Shown: positions 52,020 through 59,822 of the stretch, piece after piece
Numbering within the stretch: the stretch's first letter is position 1
Layout of the letters: each line of letters begins with the position of its first letter
Assembly (NCBI GenBank): GCA_022709905.1
Contig: JAKLHY010000037.1
Location: forward strand, 1 to 64,000
Source of the DNA: Verrucomicrobiota bacterium
GTDB lineage: Bacteria > Verrucomicrobiota > Verrucomicrobiia > Limisphaerales > UBA1319
Direction of reading: 5' to 3'
Length of the DNA stretch: 64,000 nt
Notes under the pieces: model-generated
The model's database searches: none
Seen by the model: the letters and a program-made list of their open reading frames with translations, nothing else
What the model was told of the DNA's origin: nothing
Made by a program: the position numbers and the translations under genes

Positions 52020-53924
52020 ATGAGAACACACGTTCGAAAGATGCTTGCCCTGATCGGTTTGTTGGGCTTGATGATGGCGAGCTCGGCGACGGCGGGCCCT
52101 GCCGCTACCGGATTGGATACAGGAACTTTGAGTCTCATCGAACCGCGGCGAACCTACAACGTCCTATCACTCAAAGATGTCATCGTGCCTTCCTCCGCCA
52201 ATTCGCCCCCCAGAGAACAAGCAGTCAACGTGCTGGATCAAAACAGCGCCACCAAGTATCTGAACTTTGACAAACTGGACACCGGATTCACGGTGACCCC
52301 GGCCATGGGCGCTACCATCATCACCGGCATCTCCCTAACCTCCGCCAATGATGCGCCCGAGCGCGATCCCGCCTCCTATCTCATCGAAGGATCAGATAAC
52401 GGCCGAAGGTTCGACATGATCGCAAAAGGAACTGTGCCCCGGTTCAAAGACCGGCTCACGCGTCAGACGTTCAGCTTCCTGAATACCAAGCCCTATACGG
52501 TCTACAGGGTAACCTTTCCCACAGTGTCCGATGCCTCCACGGCAAACAGCATGCAGATCGCTGATGTGGCCCTTTTGGGCCGCGCCTATGGCGCCGTGAC
52601 AACCGAACCATACATCGAGCAGCCCCAGTTCACAGGCATGACGAGGAATCCCGACCGAACCCTCACCCTCACTTGGACGGGCCAGGGAACGCTCCAGGCC
52701 GCCCCCGACCCAGCGGGTCCCTTCGAGGATATCTTCGGCGCGACCAGCCCCTATACCTTCCTGCCGAAAGACCGGATGAAGTTTTTCCAGCTGAAAACAG
52801 CGAGAGTGGATCGCGTGGTCCAACCCGGCAAGGGTGTGGAGATCATGCAAGTGGACTTTGGCTCCAAGTTTCCGGCCACCGAGTGGGGCCGATTGTTTCT
52901 GGATCACAGGAGCCTCCTTAAGAATACCGGTGTCGCCGGGGGATATCTCAATGTCTTCACGAAGAAAGGCTGGGCGGTTCGAAATCTGCCTGTTCCGTCG
53001 CTTGATCAGCCTCCATGTGTCAAATATTTTGAGCTCGGAGTGCCGGAACGGGGCACGCGAATCAAGGGCACTGAAATTAAGGTGTTCCACTCGAACGGCC
53101 CCGTGGACAATGCCCAGGAGCAAGTCTCCAAAATCGATTTCTCCCAATACGTAGTTTCCGAATGGCTCTGGAATCCCGCCGGCGTCGGCCGTGAATCGAT
53201 CGAGGTCATGCCCGATCAGGCGCCGCCAACCCTCTCGGTAAGAACCGTCTTCAAGCTCGTCTTTTCCGTCGCTCATTACGAGAACATTACCAACGAGGAG
53301 GCCGCGAAAAACCAATGCGGGCCCATGGCGGTGGCCAATTCTCTCCAGTTCCTCGAGAACGAGGGCCACATCACGGTTCCGCACAATCACACGCTCGGTC
53401 TGAAAGGGGACAACACATTGGTGGGACGTCTCGACACCGCCTGCGACAGATCCGTTACCGCGCGCTGCTCGGGGTCGGGGGTCTGCATGGAGGAAATGAT
53501 CGAGGGCAAGTTCAAATATTTAAGCGACAACGGCCTTTCAACGGCCCTCTCGCATCGGCACCAAGGCGTGGGCGCGCTCTGCGCTCTTCTGCCTTCGGCG
53601 AACTTTACAGCTCATGGGATCACGTCCCAATACGATGGAACCCCTCTGACTTGGGAATGGCTCCGAGACCGAATTCAGGACGGTTGGGCGGTTGAAGCCT
53701 GGATCACATGGGCGGGAGGCGGCGGTCACGTGGTCCGAGTCACCGGATGCGGGAAGAGGTTTGGCATTCCCTGGCTGCGTTATTCGCACGATGCCCAGCA
53801 GTGCAACGATACGTCGGGCCTCGAGGATGTCATCGTCGACCTGAGTGATCCGGACGCCGATGGCCGCTTTAACTTGGACGACACCAACAACGAGATCGTG
53901 CTCTTTGTCGCAGCGGGGCCTTAG
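52020..53924 (+). CDS. Secreted C39/papain-like cysteine peptidase with a discoidin-like domain
   Basis: 634 residues with a signal peptide at 1-26. Residues 50-190 resemble a discoidin-type sandwich (NVLDQNSATKYLNFD; YLIEGSDNGRRFDMIAKG). Residues 205-260 form a short module ending MKFFQLK. Residues 425-600 look like a C39-type papain fold: NQCGPMAVANSLQFLENEG at 431-449 supplies Gln432 and candidate nucleophile Cys433, GGGGHVVRVTG at 567-577 supplies His570, and Asp591 could complete the triad. DPDADGRFNLDDTNNE near the C-terminus looks like a calcium-binding loop. The substrate is unknown. The neighbouring DUF885 and POT genes also handle peptides. The TAG stop lies in a repeat. Confidence 0.72.
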   Translation: MRTHVRKMLALIGLLGLMMASSATAGPAATGLDTGTLSLIEPRRTYNVLSLKDVIVPSSANSPPREQAVNVLDQNSATKYLNFDKLDTGFTVTPAMGATIITGISLTSANDAPERDPASYLIEGSDNGRRFDMIAKGTVPRFKDRLTRQTFSFLNTKPYTVYRVTFPTVSDASTANSMQIADVALLGRAYGAVTTEPYIEQPQFTGMTRNPDRTLTLTWTGQGTLQAAPDPAGPFEDIFGATSPYTFLPKDRMKFFQLKTARVDRVVQPGKGVEIMQVDFGSKFPATEWGRLFLDHRSLLKNTGVAGGYLNVFTKKGWAVRNLPVPSLDQPPCVKYFELGVPERGTRIKGTEIKVFHSNGPVDNAQEQVSKIDFSQYVVSEWLWNPAGVGRESIEVMPDQAPPTLSVRTVFKLVFSVAHYENITNEEAAKNQCGPMAVANSLQFLENEGHITVPHNHTLGLKGDNTLVGRLDTACDRSVTARCSGSGVCMEEMIEGKFKYLSDNGLSTALSHRHQGVGALCALLPSANFTAHGITSQYDGTPLTWEWLRDRIQDGWAVEAWITWAGGGGHVVRVTGCGKRFGIPWLRYSHDAQQCNDTSGLEDVIVDLSDPDADGRFNLDDTNNEIVLFVAAGP

Positions 53925-53933
53925 AGCCTGTTT
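53919..53933 (+). repeat. 15-nt repeat at a gene end, copy 2
   Basis: CCTTAGAGCCTGTTT, identical to the minus-strand sequence at 67-81 and likewise containing the TAG stop. Following sequence in both copies includes GCGC and, 20-25 nt later, CGCAGAA, so the similarity may extend with indels. Confidence 0.45.
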
Positions 53934-54051
53934 AAAAATTCCAAGGGGCGCTGTTTTCGCAGAAATGGCCGCATGGCGAGGCGCGAATGACGAGCATACC
54001 CGATCTGGCTTCGATCGAATCGGAGAACGCCAGAACGCGGCAGCCTCGGTT

Positions 54052-55554
54052 CTATTGCAGCCGGATCGGCATGGCGGCAATCAACCGGAAGAATCGGGAC
54101 AAGACCGATCCGGTATATTGCTGGGGAGCGTCTTCGCCAAACTGGAACGTGATCGATGCTTTGAAGTTGTGCATCACGAAGCAATAGCTGCCATTGGCCA
54201 TAACTCCCAGAAAATCCCCGGTCCTGCTGAAGACCAGATCGCCGCGAGAGGGATTGAACTTGCCAAAAATACCCTTGAAAAGGTTGCGGTCCATCCTGAC
54301 ATATTGGGGAGTTGCCAGGTCGATCTGGAATTTGCACTCCCCATAATAACCTTCGCGCGCGCCCACGAGAACCGCCTCTTGGAATTTGAACGGATTCTCC
54401 GCCAATCGGTAGACTCGAGAACCGAGTTGCCGGGCTTCCTCTTGCGTGAGGGGAATCATCACCAAACGCGGATCCAGGAGACAGAACGAGAGACTTTTGA
54501 TCGGCAACGGATTGGGACCCCGCCCTAGCGTTCCCGTCAGGCCTTGCCAGTCGGTTCCTGGATCCATGAAGCTAAACGGGGTGTCATCCACATGACAAAT
54601 GGCCATGGTATTGGTGCCGTCGGTCACCAGGATGGTTTCGATATCCCGCTTTCTGTTATGGTCGATCCCAAACATGCCCGATCTGGAAACCGAGATCCTG
54701 CCGGGAACACGGTTCGTGGCGAAATCGCTGAAAATCGTGTTGGCCGCCAAAGGACGATACTCCCGGACTTCCTTGGCAAGATTGCCCGAATTGGTCGCCA
54801 GGGCGGCGATCCGCACTGCCATTTGATCCGAGCTCTGGGCCAAGGTGGTGACCCCGTCGGCCAGTTTGTCCGCGTGTTGAAGGATCCGCGCCTTTTCGCT
54901 GCGCACGGTTTGGACCTCTGTCTGTGCGGCGGCCAACTGTTGAATGGCGTGGCCTTTTTCGGTTTGGGCGGTCTTTAATTCGTTGGACAGTTGCGACTTT
55001 TCGGATTCCAGCGTTTGCCGGTTGGTTTCCATTTCCGCTAATTTTTGCTGCATCGTGGCGGCCTTTTCGAATTCCTCGCGGAGCCGGGCTTCAGTCAGGA
55101 CGAGTTTTTCCTTTGAAACCTTCGCCTCGGTGGAGGTGGTTTCCAGTTGTCGCTGCAGGATGACCAGATTGGTTTGGGCTGCCGCGTATTGCTGCTGCAA
55201 CACACCGCGTTCCTGTTCCAGCTGCCGGGCTTGCTGCTCCTTTTGAAGCAGGCTCTGTTGCAGGGCCTGATTCTGCTTCTCGCGGTCCGCCAACAAACTC
55301 CCCTGGTCGCGAATGTTCTCCTGGGTCTGGCTCAGTTCCCCGCTTAATTGCTGGCGGACCCGCCTTTCCTCGTCCAAGGCCCCTTTGAGAACGTTCACCA
55401 GGTCTTTGTTGCCACTGAGCGAATCGGGATTCAACTTGGGCTGAACCTTGGCCGGCGTCTTGTCCGGCAGCATCTTGTCGACCTCAAAACTGGAAAAGGT
55501 CAGCAGACTGACCAGGAGGAAGTCGGCAATGACGATGAGGATGGATCGGTTCAT
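54052..55554 (-). CDS. Membrane-anchored coiled-coil protein with a MotB/TolR-like N-terminal helix
   Basis: 500 residues. The N-terminus MNRSILIVIADFLLVSLLTF is one membrane helix with a buried Asp11. An acidic residue here, in an Ala-Asp-Phe setting, recalls the proton-carrying Asp of MotB (ADF) and TolR/ExbD. Residues 60-245 are a long Gln/Glu-rich coiled coil. Residues 280-500 form a beta-rich domain: FGIDHNRKRD, TMAICHVDD and SRGDLVFSRTGDFLGVM (436-452); the last resembles the end of trypsin-like proteases (SGGPLxxxxGxxxG) with key residues changed. The ATG overlaps the stop of the upstream channel-like gene as ATGA. The function is unknown; a force-transmitting partner of that channel is inferred. 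Confidence 0.65.
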   Translation of the reverse strand: MNRSILIVIADFLLVSLLTFSSFEVDKMLPDKTPAKVQPKLNPDSLSGNKDLVNVLKGALDEERRVRQQLSGELSQTQENIRDQGSLLADREKQNQALQQSLLQKEQQARQLEQERGVLQQQYAAAQTNLVILQRQLETTSTEAKVSKEKLVLTEARLREEFEKAATMQQKLAEMETNRQTLESEKSQLSNELKTAQTEKGHAIQQLAAAQTEVQTVRSEKARILQHADKLADGVTTLAQSSDQMAVRIAALATNSGNLAKEVREYRPLAANTIFSDFATNRVPGRISVSRSGMFGIDHNRKRDIETILVTDGTNTMAICHVDDTPFSFMDPGTDWQGLTGTLGRGPNPLPIKSLSFCLLDPRLVMIPLTQEEARQLGSRVYRLAENPFKFQEAVLVGAREGYYGECKFQIDLATPQYVRMDRNLFKGIFGKFNPSRGDLVFSRTGDFLGVMANGSYCFVMHNFKASITFQFGEDAPQQYTGSVLSRFFRLIAAMPIRLQ

Positions 55555-57260
55555 ACGCTGGGAGTTTCCCGTTCCTGCACCTGCGGTTCACTTTCCAGAA
55601 TCAGCTTCCGCCGCAAGGGGCGCACATGAAAGATCTTCAAGATCGAGACAAAAATAATGCCAAAGGAGGTCGATGAATAACCGGCCATCAGGCTGGGTTT
55701 GACGATCCCAATCGACATGAGAATCAACGCGATGATCGTTCCAACGAACCCCAAATAAAGCCCGGCATCAAACAGGTGGTCCTCATTTTCCAGCAGCCTG
55801 AGTTTGATCCGCGGTTCCACCGCCTGTCGCCGGATCTCGGCCAGCTTCACCAGGCACGCCACATATAGCAGGGCTTGGAGCACGAAAAATAAAAGCAGGG
55901 ATAAGAGAGCGACTTGGTTCATAATCGAATCGGGGGCTTGGGTTGTTCCGGGAAGGACGACGTCGCCCGCCGCGGGCAACGCGAATTGAAGGGGATATTC
56001 CGCTTGCTGGCTTTCCTGGGCGAGAAACGGCTCGTTCAGGAAGGAGATCACCAACAGGAAAAGCAAAGCTGCCAAAACCTGGCGGACAGGATCCAAACCG
56101 GGGACCTGAAGGGGCTGTTCAAGGACCGATACGGCGGGTTTGGCATGCTGGTAGGCCCTGGCCAATAAGAATCCACCCGCCAGGAGGAACAAATACTTTA
56201 AGATCAAAGCCGCCCAAAGGGTGATCCGGCACCAACCCAGCACGGCGTAAAAATAGGTGGAAAACGGATTCAATTCCACCACGTGTTGCCGCAAAACCGG
56301 GTAATAAACCCGCGCCTGCAATGACAACAATTCTTTGAACCCACCCAGGCCGCAGCCCAGGCTGTACTGTAAATCCTGCACGCCGGTCTGATGGAATTCC
56401 CTCAGGTAGCTGACCACCGCGCCAGGCTGCCCGCTCCAATGAACCGCCGCAAAAAGCACGGCCATATGATCTTCGTGCTCACGTGCCAGCAAAGCCAGTT
56501 GGCCCAAGGTCTCCACATCCTCGATCGGATGGACAAACAAAGTGAGTTCAGCCCAGTTCAGACGCATGCCCAAGGACATCAAGTCCAGCAGCGCCCGCTC
56601 CACCGGCTCGGAAATCCCCGCTTGAACCGCCTGCAGCGCCAGTTTCAAGATCTCGTCCTGCAACGAAGGGGTGAAATGATCTCCCTGCAACAAAAGTCCG
56701 GCCAACACAATCACCGCGTCAAAAACCCGGCCCGAACTGGAATCGGCCGGAGGGAACAGGACCGTATGGGTCAATTGCCGGATCTGCAAGACCTCCCGCA
56801 CGTTCGGACGCCGGGAAAGGCTGAGATAGTCCAGGATCTTTTCGCGGTAGTCCTGGCGTTGGATCAGGCCAATGATGGGCAGGTTTGTCGAGGGCAAGCC
56901 CAAGCCACCCGTTGATAGCAGATTCTCCAACACCGGATCGGCGCCCCCCAAAACCTCCAACGAGGCATGGGCCAGTGCAAAATTCGTCACCGCCATCCCC
57001 AACTTCTCATGGCCCGCAACGTTTTCCGCCTGGGCAATCTGCAATAACATCCGGGCCGGCCCCAGCTTTTCCAGCCTCAAAAGCGAGGTTCCGGCCTCGA
57101 CCACCGATCGGGTATCCACTCCCGCCTGGTCAATAACCGCGGCATCGACTGCCCGCAAGTGCGCCGGCACCAATAGGCCGCCGAGCACTAGCGTCACGCC
57201 GAGCACCCCAAAAACTCCCATCCAAATCCAACGTTGCATCTCGAATGGTTCGGAATTCAA
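55551..57260 (-). CDS. Polytopic membrane protein with a TolQ/ExbB/MotA-like C-terminus
   Basis: 569 residues; ATG 57239 is an alternative start. One helix at 12-34 is followed by about 300 mostly helical residues resembling TPR/HEAT repeats. Further membrane helices lie at about 343-368, 392-410, 446-472, 500-518 and 526-545. The last two, LYLGFVGTIIALILMSIG and MAGYSSTSFGIIFVSILKIF, resemble the pore helices of TolQ/ExbB (YIGLFGTVWGI; ALIATAIGLFAAIP), followed by a basic cytoplasmic tail. These families form five-subunit ion channels driving a two-subunit partner. The next gene, coupled by a 4-nt overlap, has a suitable partner helix. Assignment is by motif only. Confidence 0.62.
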   Translation of the reverse strand: MNSEPFEMQRWIWMGVFGVLGVTLVLGGLLVPAHLRAVDAAVIDQAGVDTRSVVEAGTSLLRLEKLGPARMLLQIAQAENVAGHEKLGMAVTNFALAHASLEVLGGADPVLENLLSTGGLGLPSTNLPIIGLIQRQDYREKILDYLSLSRRPNVREVLQIRQLTHTVLFPPADSSSGRVFDAVIVLAGLLLQGDHFTPSLQDEILKLALQAVQAGISEPVERALLDLMSLGMRLNWAELTLFVHPIEDVETLGQLALLAREHEDHMAVLFAAVHWSGQPGAVVSYLREFHQTGVQDLQYSLGCGLGGFKELLSLQARVYYPVLRQHVVELNPFSTYFYAVLGWCRITLWAALILKYLFLLAGGFLLARAYQHAKPAVSVLEQPLQVPGLDPVRQVLAALLFLLVISFLNEPFLAQESQQAEYPLQFALPAAGDVVLPGTTQAPDSIMNQVALLSLLLFFVLQALLYVACLVKLAEIRRQAVEPRIKLRLLENEDHLFDAGLYLGFVGTIIALILMSIGIVKPSLMAGYSSTSFGIIFVSILKIFHVRPLRRKLILESEPQVQERETPSV

Positions 57261-57615
57261 CTCATTCTAACCGTTCCACACCATGACGCCAATACCAGTT
57301 TCTTCCAAGATTCATGGGCATGGCATCTTTAGTTACGACTGGAAGCGGTCCGCGAGTATTCAAACAATCCTGCGGACCGCACAACCCACCCCGCTCGGCA
57401 TTCCCACTCCGAGGCGGAATCTCAACAATGCCCGAGGCTTTGGACCGGTTGCCATAATAAAATTCCGAATGGCCGGAGGAATTTTGGCCTGGGTCAAGGC
57501 GCCAAGGCCGGCACATCCCTGAAACGGGCTGCAACGGCCCAGCCAACGCAGGCCCAGGCCAAAAGGACCCTGTCTCAACAAGATGGAGCCGAAAGCGGGC
57601 GGGGGCTTCGTTCCG
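57261..57615. other. Intergenic region with a strong inverted repeat
   Basis: 355 bp upstream of the channel-like gene and downstream of the Gfo/Idh gene, both on the minus strand. A 94-codon minus-strand frame from 57546 crosses it and the inverted repeat but looks non-coding. Apart from that repeat I see no feature. Confidence 0.5.
57345..57380. repeat. 9-bp perfect inverted repeat, hairpin or operator
   Basis: GCGGTCCGC at 57345-57353 and GCGGACCGC at 57372-57380, 18 bp apart. The stem is all but one pair G-C. It lies about 85 bp upstream of the channel-like gene's start, so it could be part of that operon's leader or an operator. Confidence 0.5.
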
Positions 57616-58905
57616 TCAACCTCGATAAGGATGTTGCCAAGGCTGCCGATAGTCGCGCTTCATCATCTTTTGCGCGATGGGATGTCCCGTGATCTGTGCG
57701 GCGGCTGCGTCCCATTCGAGCCGCGCTCGCGCATCAAAAGCGGCCATCGCCAGCTTGACGGTGGCTGTGGACTGGAAACCGTCCTCCACCGTGCAGAGTG
57801 GCGACGTGCGTCCGCGCACCGCCTTGAGAAAATCGGCGACATGAGCCGTGGCCATGTCCGCCGAGGCTTTCGTCACCTTGCGTTCGGCGTTTTTTCCCTT
57901 GGGGATCGCAACCCAACGATCATCAGTCACAAAAACCGTTTCCTTTTCGCCATAGAAAAATAGGCCGTTGGCCACCTCGGGCGTGTATTCCTCCGCCCCC
58001 CAAATCCGATGCCGCCATACCACCGGGCACTTCTCGAATTCGAACCAGACATTCATCTGATCCGGCGTGGTGATCTTGCCGCGGAATTGATAAAGACCAC
58101 CCGAGGCTTGGACAGACCGGGGGATCGATTCTCCCAAAATCCAGCGGGTGGCGTCGATGAGATGAATTCCCCAGTCCACCAGGTGGCCGTGCCCGTAAGC
58201 CTGCTCGAGGCGCCAGGCAAAATGACCGATCTGCGGGCAATAAGGTAATTTCGGGGCTGGGCCACACCAAAGATCCCAGTCCAGCGAGGCCGGAGGATCC
58301 TGCGGTGTGGTGTCCAGAAGGCCGGCAGTGTAGTGGATGTTGGCCTCAACCTGGAGGATCCGGCCGGCATTCCCTGCCTGAATGTGCTCGCGCACCTGTT
58401 GAATCGCCGGACTCTGCCGCCGCTGGAACCCAATCTGGACCACGCGGCCTGCGCGGCGAGCGGCTTCCACCATTGCCTGTCCTTCCCGGAGGTCGTAGCA
58501 CAGTGGCTTTTCACAGTAGATATCCAATCCTTTGTCCAGGGCCGCCAGAAATTGAAGCGCATGCCAGTGCGGAGGCGTCGCAATCATGACCGCCTGGAGC
58601 CCCGGCGCCTCGAGCAGTTCCTGGTAGAGCTTGAAAGTTTTGGGACGTTTGCCCTGCAGTTTTTCCACCCGCTGTGCGCTCTTGGCCAGGTGATCGCTGT
58701 CCACATCGCATAATCCAACGATCTCGACACCCCCCGCCTTCAGAGCCGCCTCGACATCGACCATGCCATACCATCCGCAACCAATGAGGCCCACCGATAG
58801 CTTCCTATCCTGGACATCCGAGTCGGCAGCCTGGCTCACCAGTTGGGTCATCGCGGCGGAGCTGATCGTTGCTGCGCCAAGAAATTGACGTCGATTCAGT
58901 TTCAT
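57616..58905 (-). CDS. Tat-exported Gfo/Idh/MocA-family oxidoreductase
   Basis: 429 residues from ATG 58905, where MKLNRRQFLGAATISSAAM is a twin-arginine signal; an ATG at 59181 would add 92 residues overlapping the glycosyltransferase gene. VGLIGCGWYGMVDVEAAL is the Rossmann turn, and DIYCEKPLCYDLREG carries the EKP motif with its catalytic lysine. DWGIHLIDATRWILG is the conserved substrate-side histidine region. Family members oxidise, reduce or hydrolyse sugars with tightly bound NAD(P). It is the last gene of the minus-strand sugar cluster, 44 nt after the glycosyltransferase. Confidence 0.88.
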   Translation of the reverse strand: MKLNRRQFLGAATISSAAMTQLVSQAADSDVQDRKLSVGLIGCGWYGMVDVEAALKAGGVEIVGLCDVDSDHLAKSAQRVEKLQGKRPKTFKLYQELLEAPGLQAVMIATPPHWHALQFLAALDKGLDIYCEKPLCYDLREGQAMVEAARRAGRVVQIGFQRRQSPAIQQVREHIQAGNAGRILQVEANIHYTAGLLDTTPQDPPASLDWDLWCGPAPKLPYCPQIGHFAWRLEQAYGHGHLVDWGIHLIDATRWILGESIPRSVQASGGLYQFRGKITTPDQMNVWFEFEKCPVVWRHRIWGAEEYTPEVANGLFFYGEKETVFVTDDRWVAIPKGKNAERKVTKASADMATAHVADFLKAVRGRTSPLCTVEDGFQSTATVKLAMAAFDARARLEWDAAAAQITGHPIAQKMMKRDYRQPWQHPYRG

Positions 58906-58949
58906 ATATTTGTCTCTTGCGTTGTTGGCGCTGCAAAAGCGCCCTTGGA

Positions 58950-59822
58950 TTAATTCACAGTCTCCTGCACTTGAAAACGGAACATTCGTTTCTTCATCCA
59001 TCGGACCGCCAGCAGGTCGGCAAAGGACGAAAACAGCCGGTTCCAGACACCGTAATGGCTCTGACCGGCAAAGCGTGGATTGTTTGCCACTGGGATTTCG
59101 ACGACGGTATAACCCTCCATTTTGATTAACGTGGGCAGAAACCGATGCATGCCCTTGAAAAACTTGAGGTTCGAAACGCACTCGCGTTTAAACGCGCGAT
59201 AAGTGCAGCCGGCGTCGCTGATCTGTTCGCCCGATAGAAGGTTTCTCACCGCGTTGGCAAGACGCGATGACAGAATGCGAACCCAGTTATCCCCCTGCCC
59301 GCGAGATTCCACACGGGTGCCGCAAACGCAATCGTAGTGCTTCAAGGCCTCCAGAAACCGGGGCAGATCCCGAGGATCGTTCTGCAAATCCGCATCCAAG
59401 GTCACGATATGCGTGCCCCGGGCGGCTTTCATCCCGGCAAAACTGGCGGCGGATTCCCCGCAATTGAGCGACAGGCGCTGGATCCGTATCCGGCGATCCC
59501 GCTCGGCATGGCGTTTCAGAAGATCCCAGGAACCATCGGTGCTGCAATCGTCCGTCAGGATCACCTCATACGGCAATCCCAGGGTGTTCATCGTCGCCCC
59601 AATGGCCGCCAACAAGGCATCGAGATTCCCCGCCTCGTTATAACAGGGAATCACCAAACTGAGAAAGAGAGTCCCAACCCATTCCTGGGGAAGATTCCCA
59701 GGGCTCTCCGCGCCCGATTTCACCGCGTGACCCTCGGTTCGATCCGAGACTGGCATGCGCTGGCACAAGCCCCTGCCAGACTCACCAGGCGCGGTCGAAT
59801 TCGGATGCTCCTCGAGGCTCAT
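58950..59822 (-). CDS. Family 2 glycosyltransferase (DPM1/bactoprenol-sugar type)
   Basis: 290 residues. LSLVIPCYNEAGNLDALL begins the GT-A fold at about 54; LTDDCSTDGSWDLL and VTLDADLQNDP carry the nucleotide-sugar and metal-binding aspartates. The GQSHYG segment near the C-terminus is typical of polyprenyl-phosphate glycosyltransferases. There are no clear C-terminal membrane helices, unlike ArnC or GtrB, so it resembles the soluble DPM1 form. The ATG overlaps the stop of the DegT gene as ATGA. The first 45 residues are unusually polar and not part of the fold; a later start is possible. Confidence 0.88.
   Translation of the reverse strand: MSLEEHPNSTAPGESGRGLCQRMPVSDRTEGHAVKSGAESPGNLPQEWVGTLFLSLVIPCYNEAGNLDALLAAIGATMNTLGLPYEVILTDDCSTDGSWDLLKRHAERDRRIRIQRLSLNCGESAASFAGMKAARGTHIVTLDADLQNDPRDLPRFLEALKHYDCVCGTRVESRGQGDNWVRILSSRLANAVRNLLSGEQISDAGCTYRAFKRECVSNLKFFKGMHRFLPTLIKMEGYTVVEIPVANNPRFAGQSHYGVWNRLFSSFADLLAVRWMKKRMFRFQVQETVN

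Noticed and set aside
54052..57260. Zorya-type defence or flagellar motor genes
   Set aside because: No ZorC/D/E-like nuclease or helicase next to the pair, and no flagellar genes in the window; similarity is limited to the channel helices and the Asp helix.
57262..57546. 94-codon minus-strand frame upstream of the channel-like gene
   Set aside because: Runs through the inverted repeat, poor composition, no ribosome-binding site and no recognisable protein.
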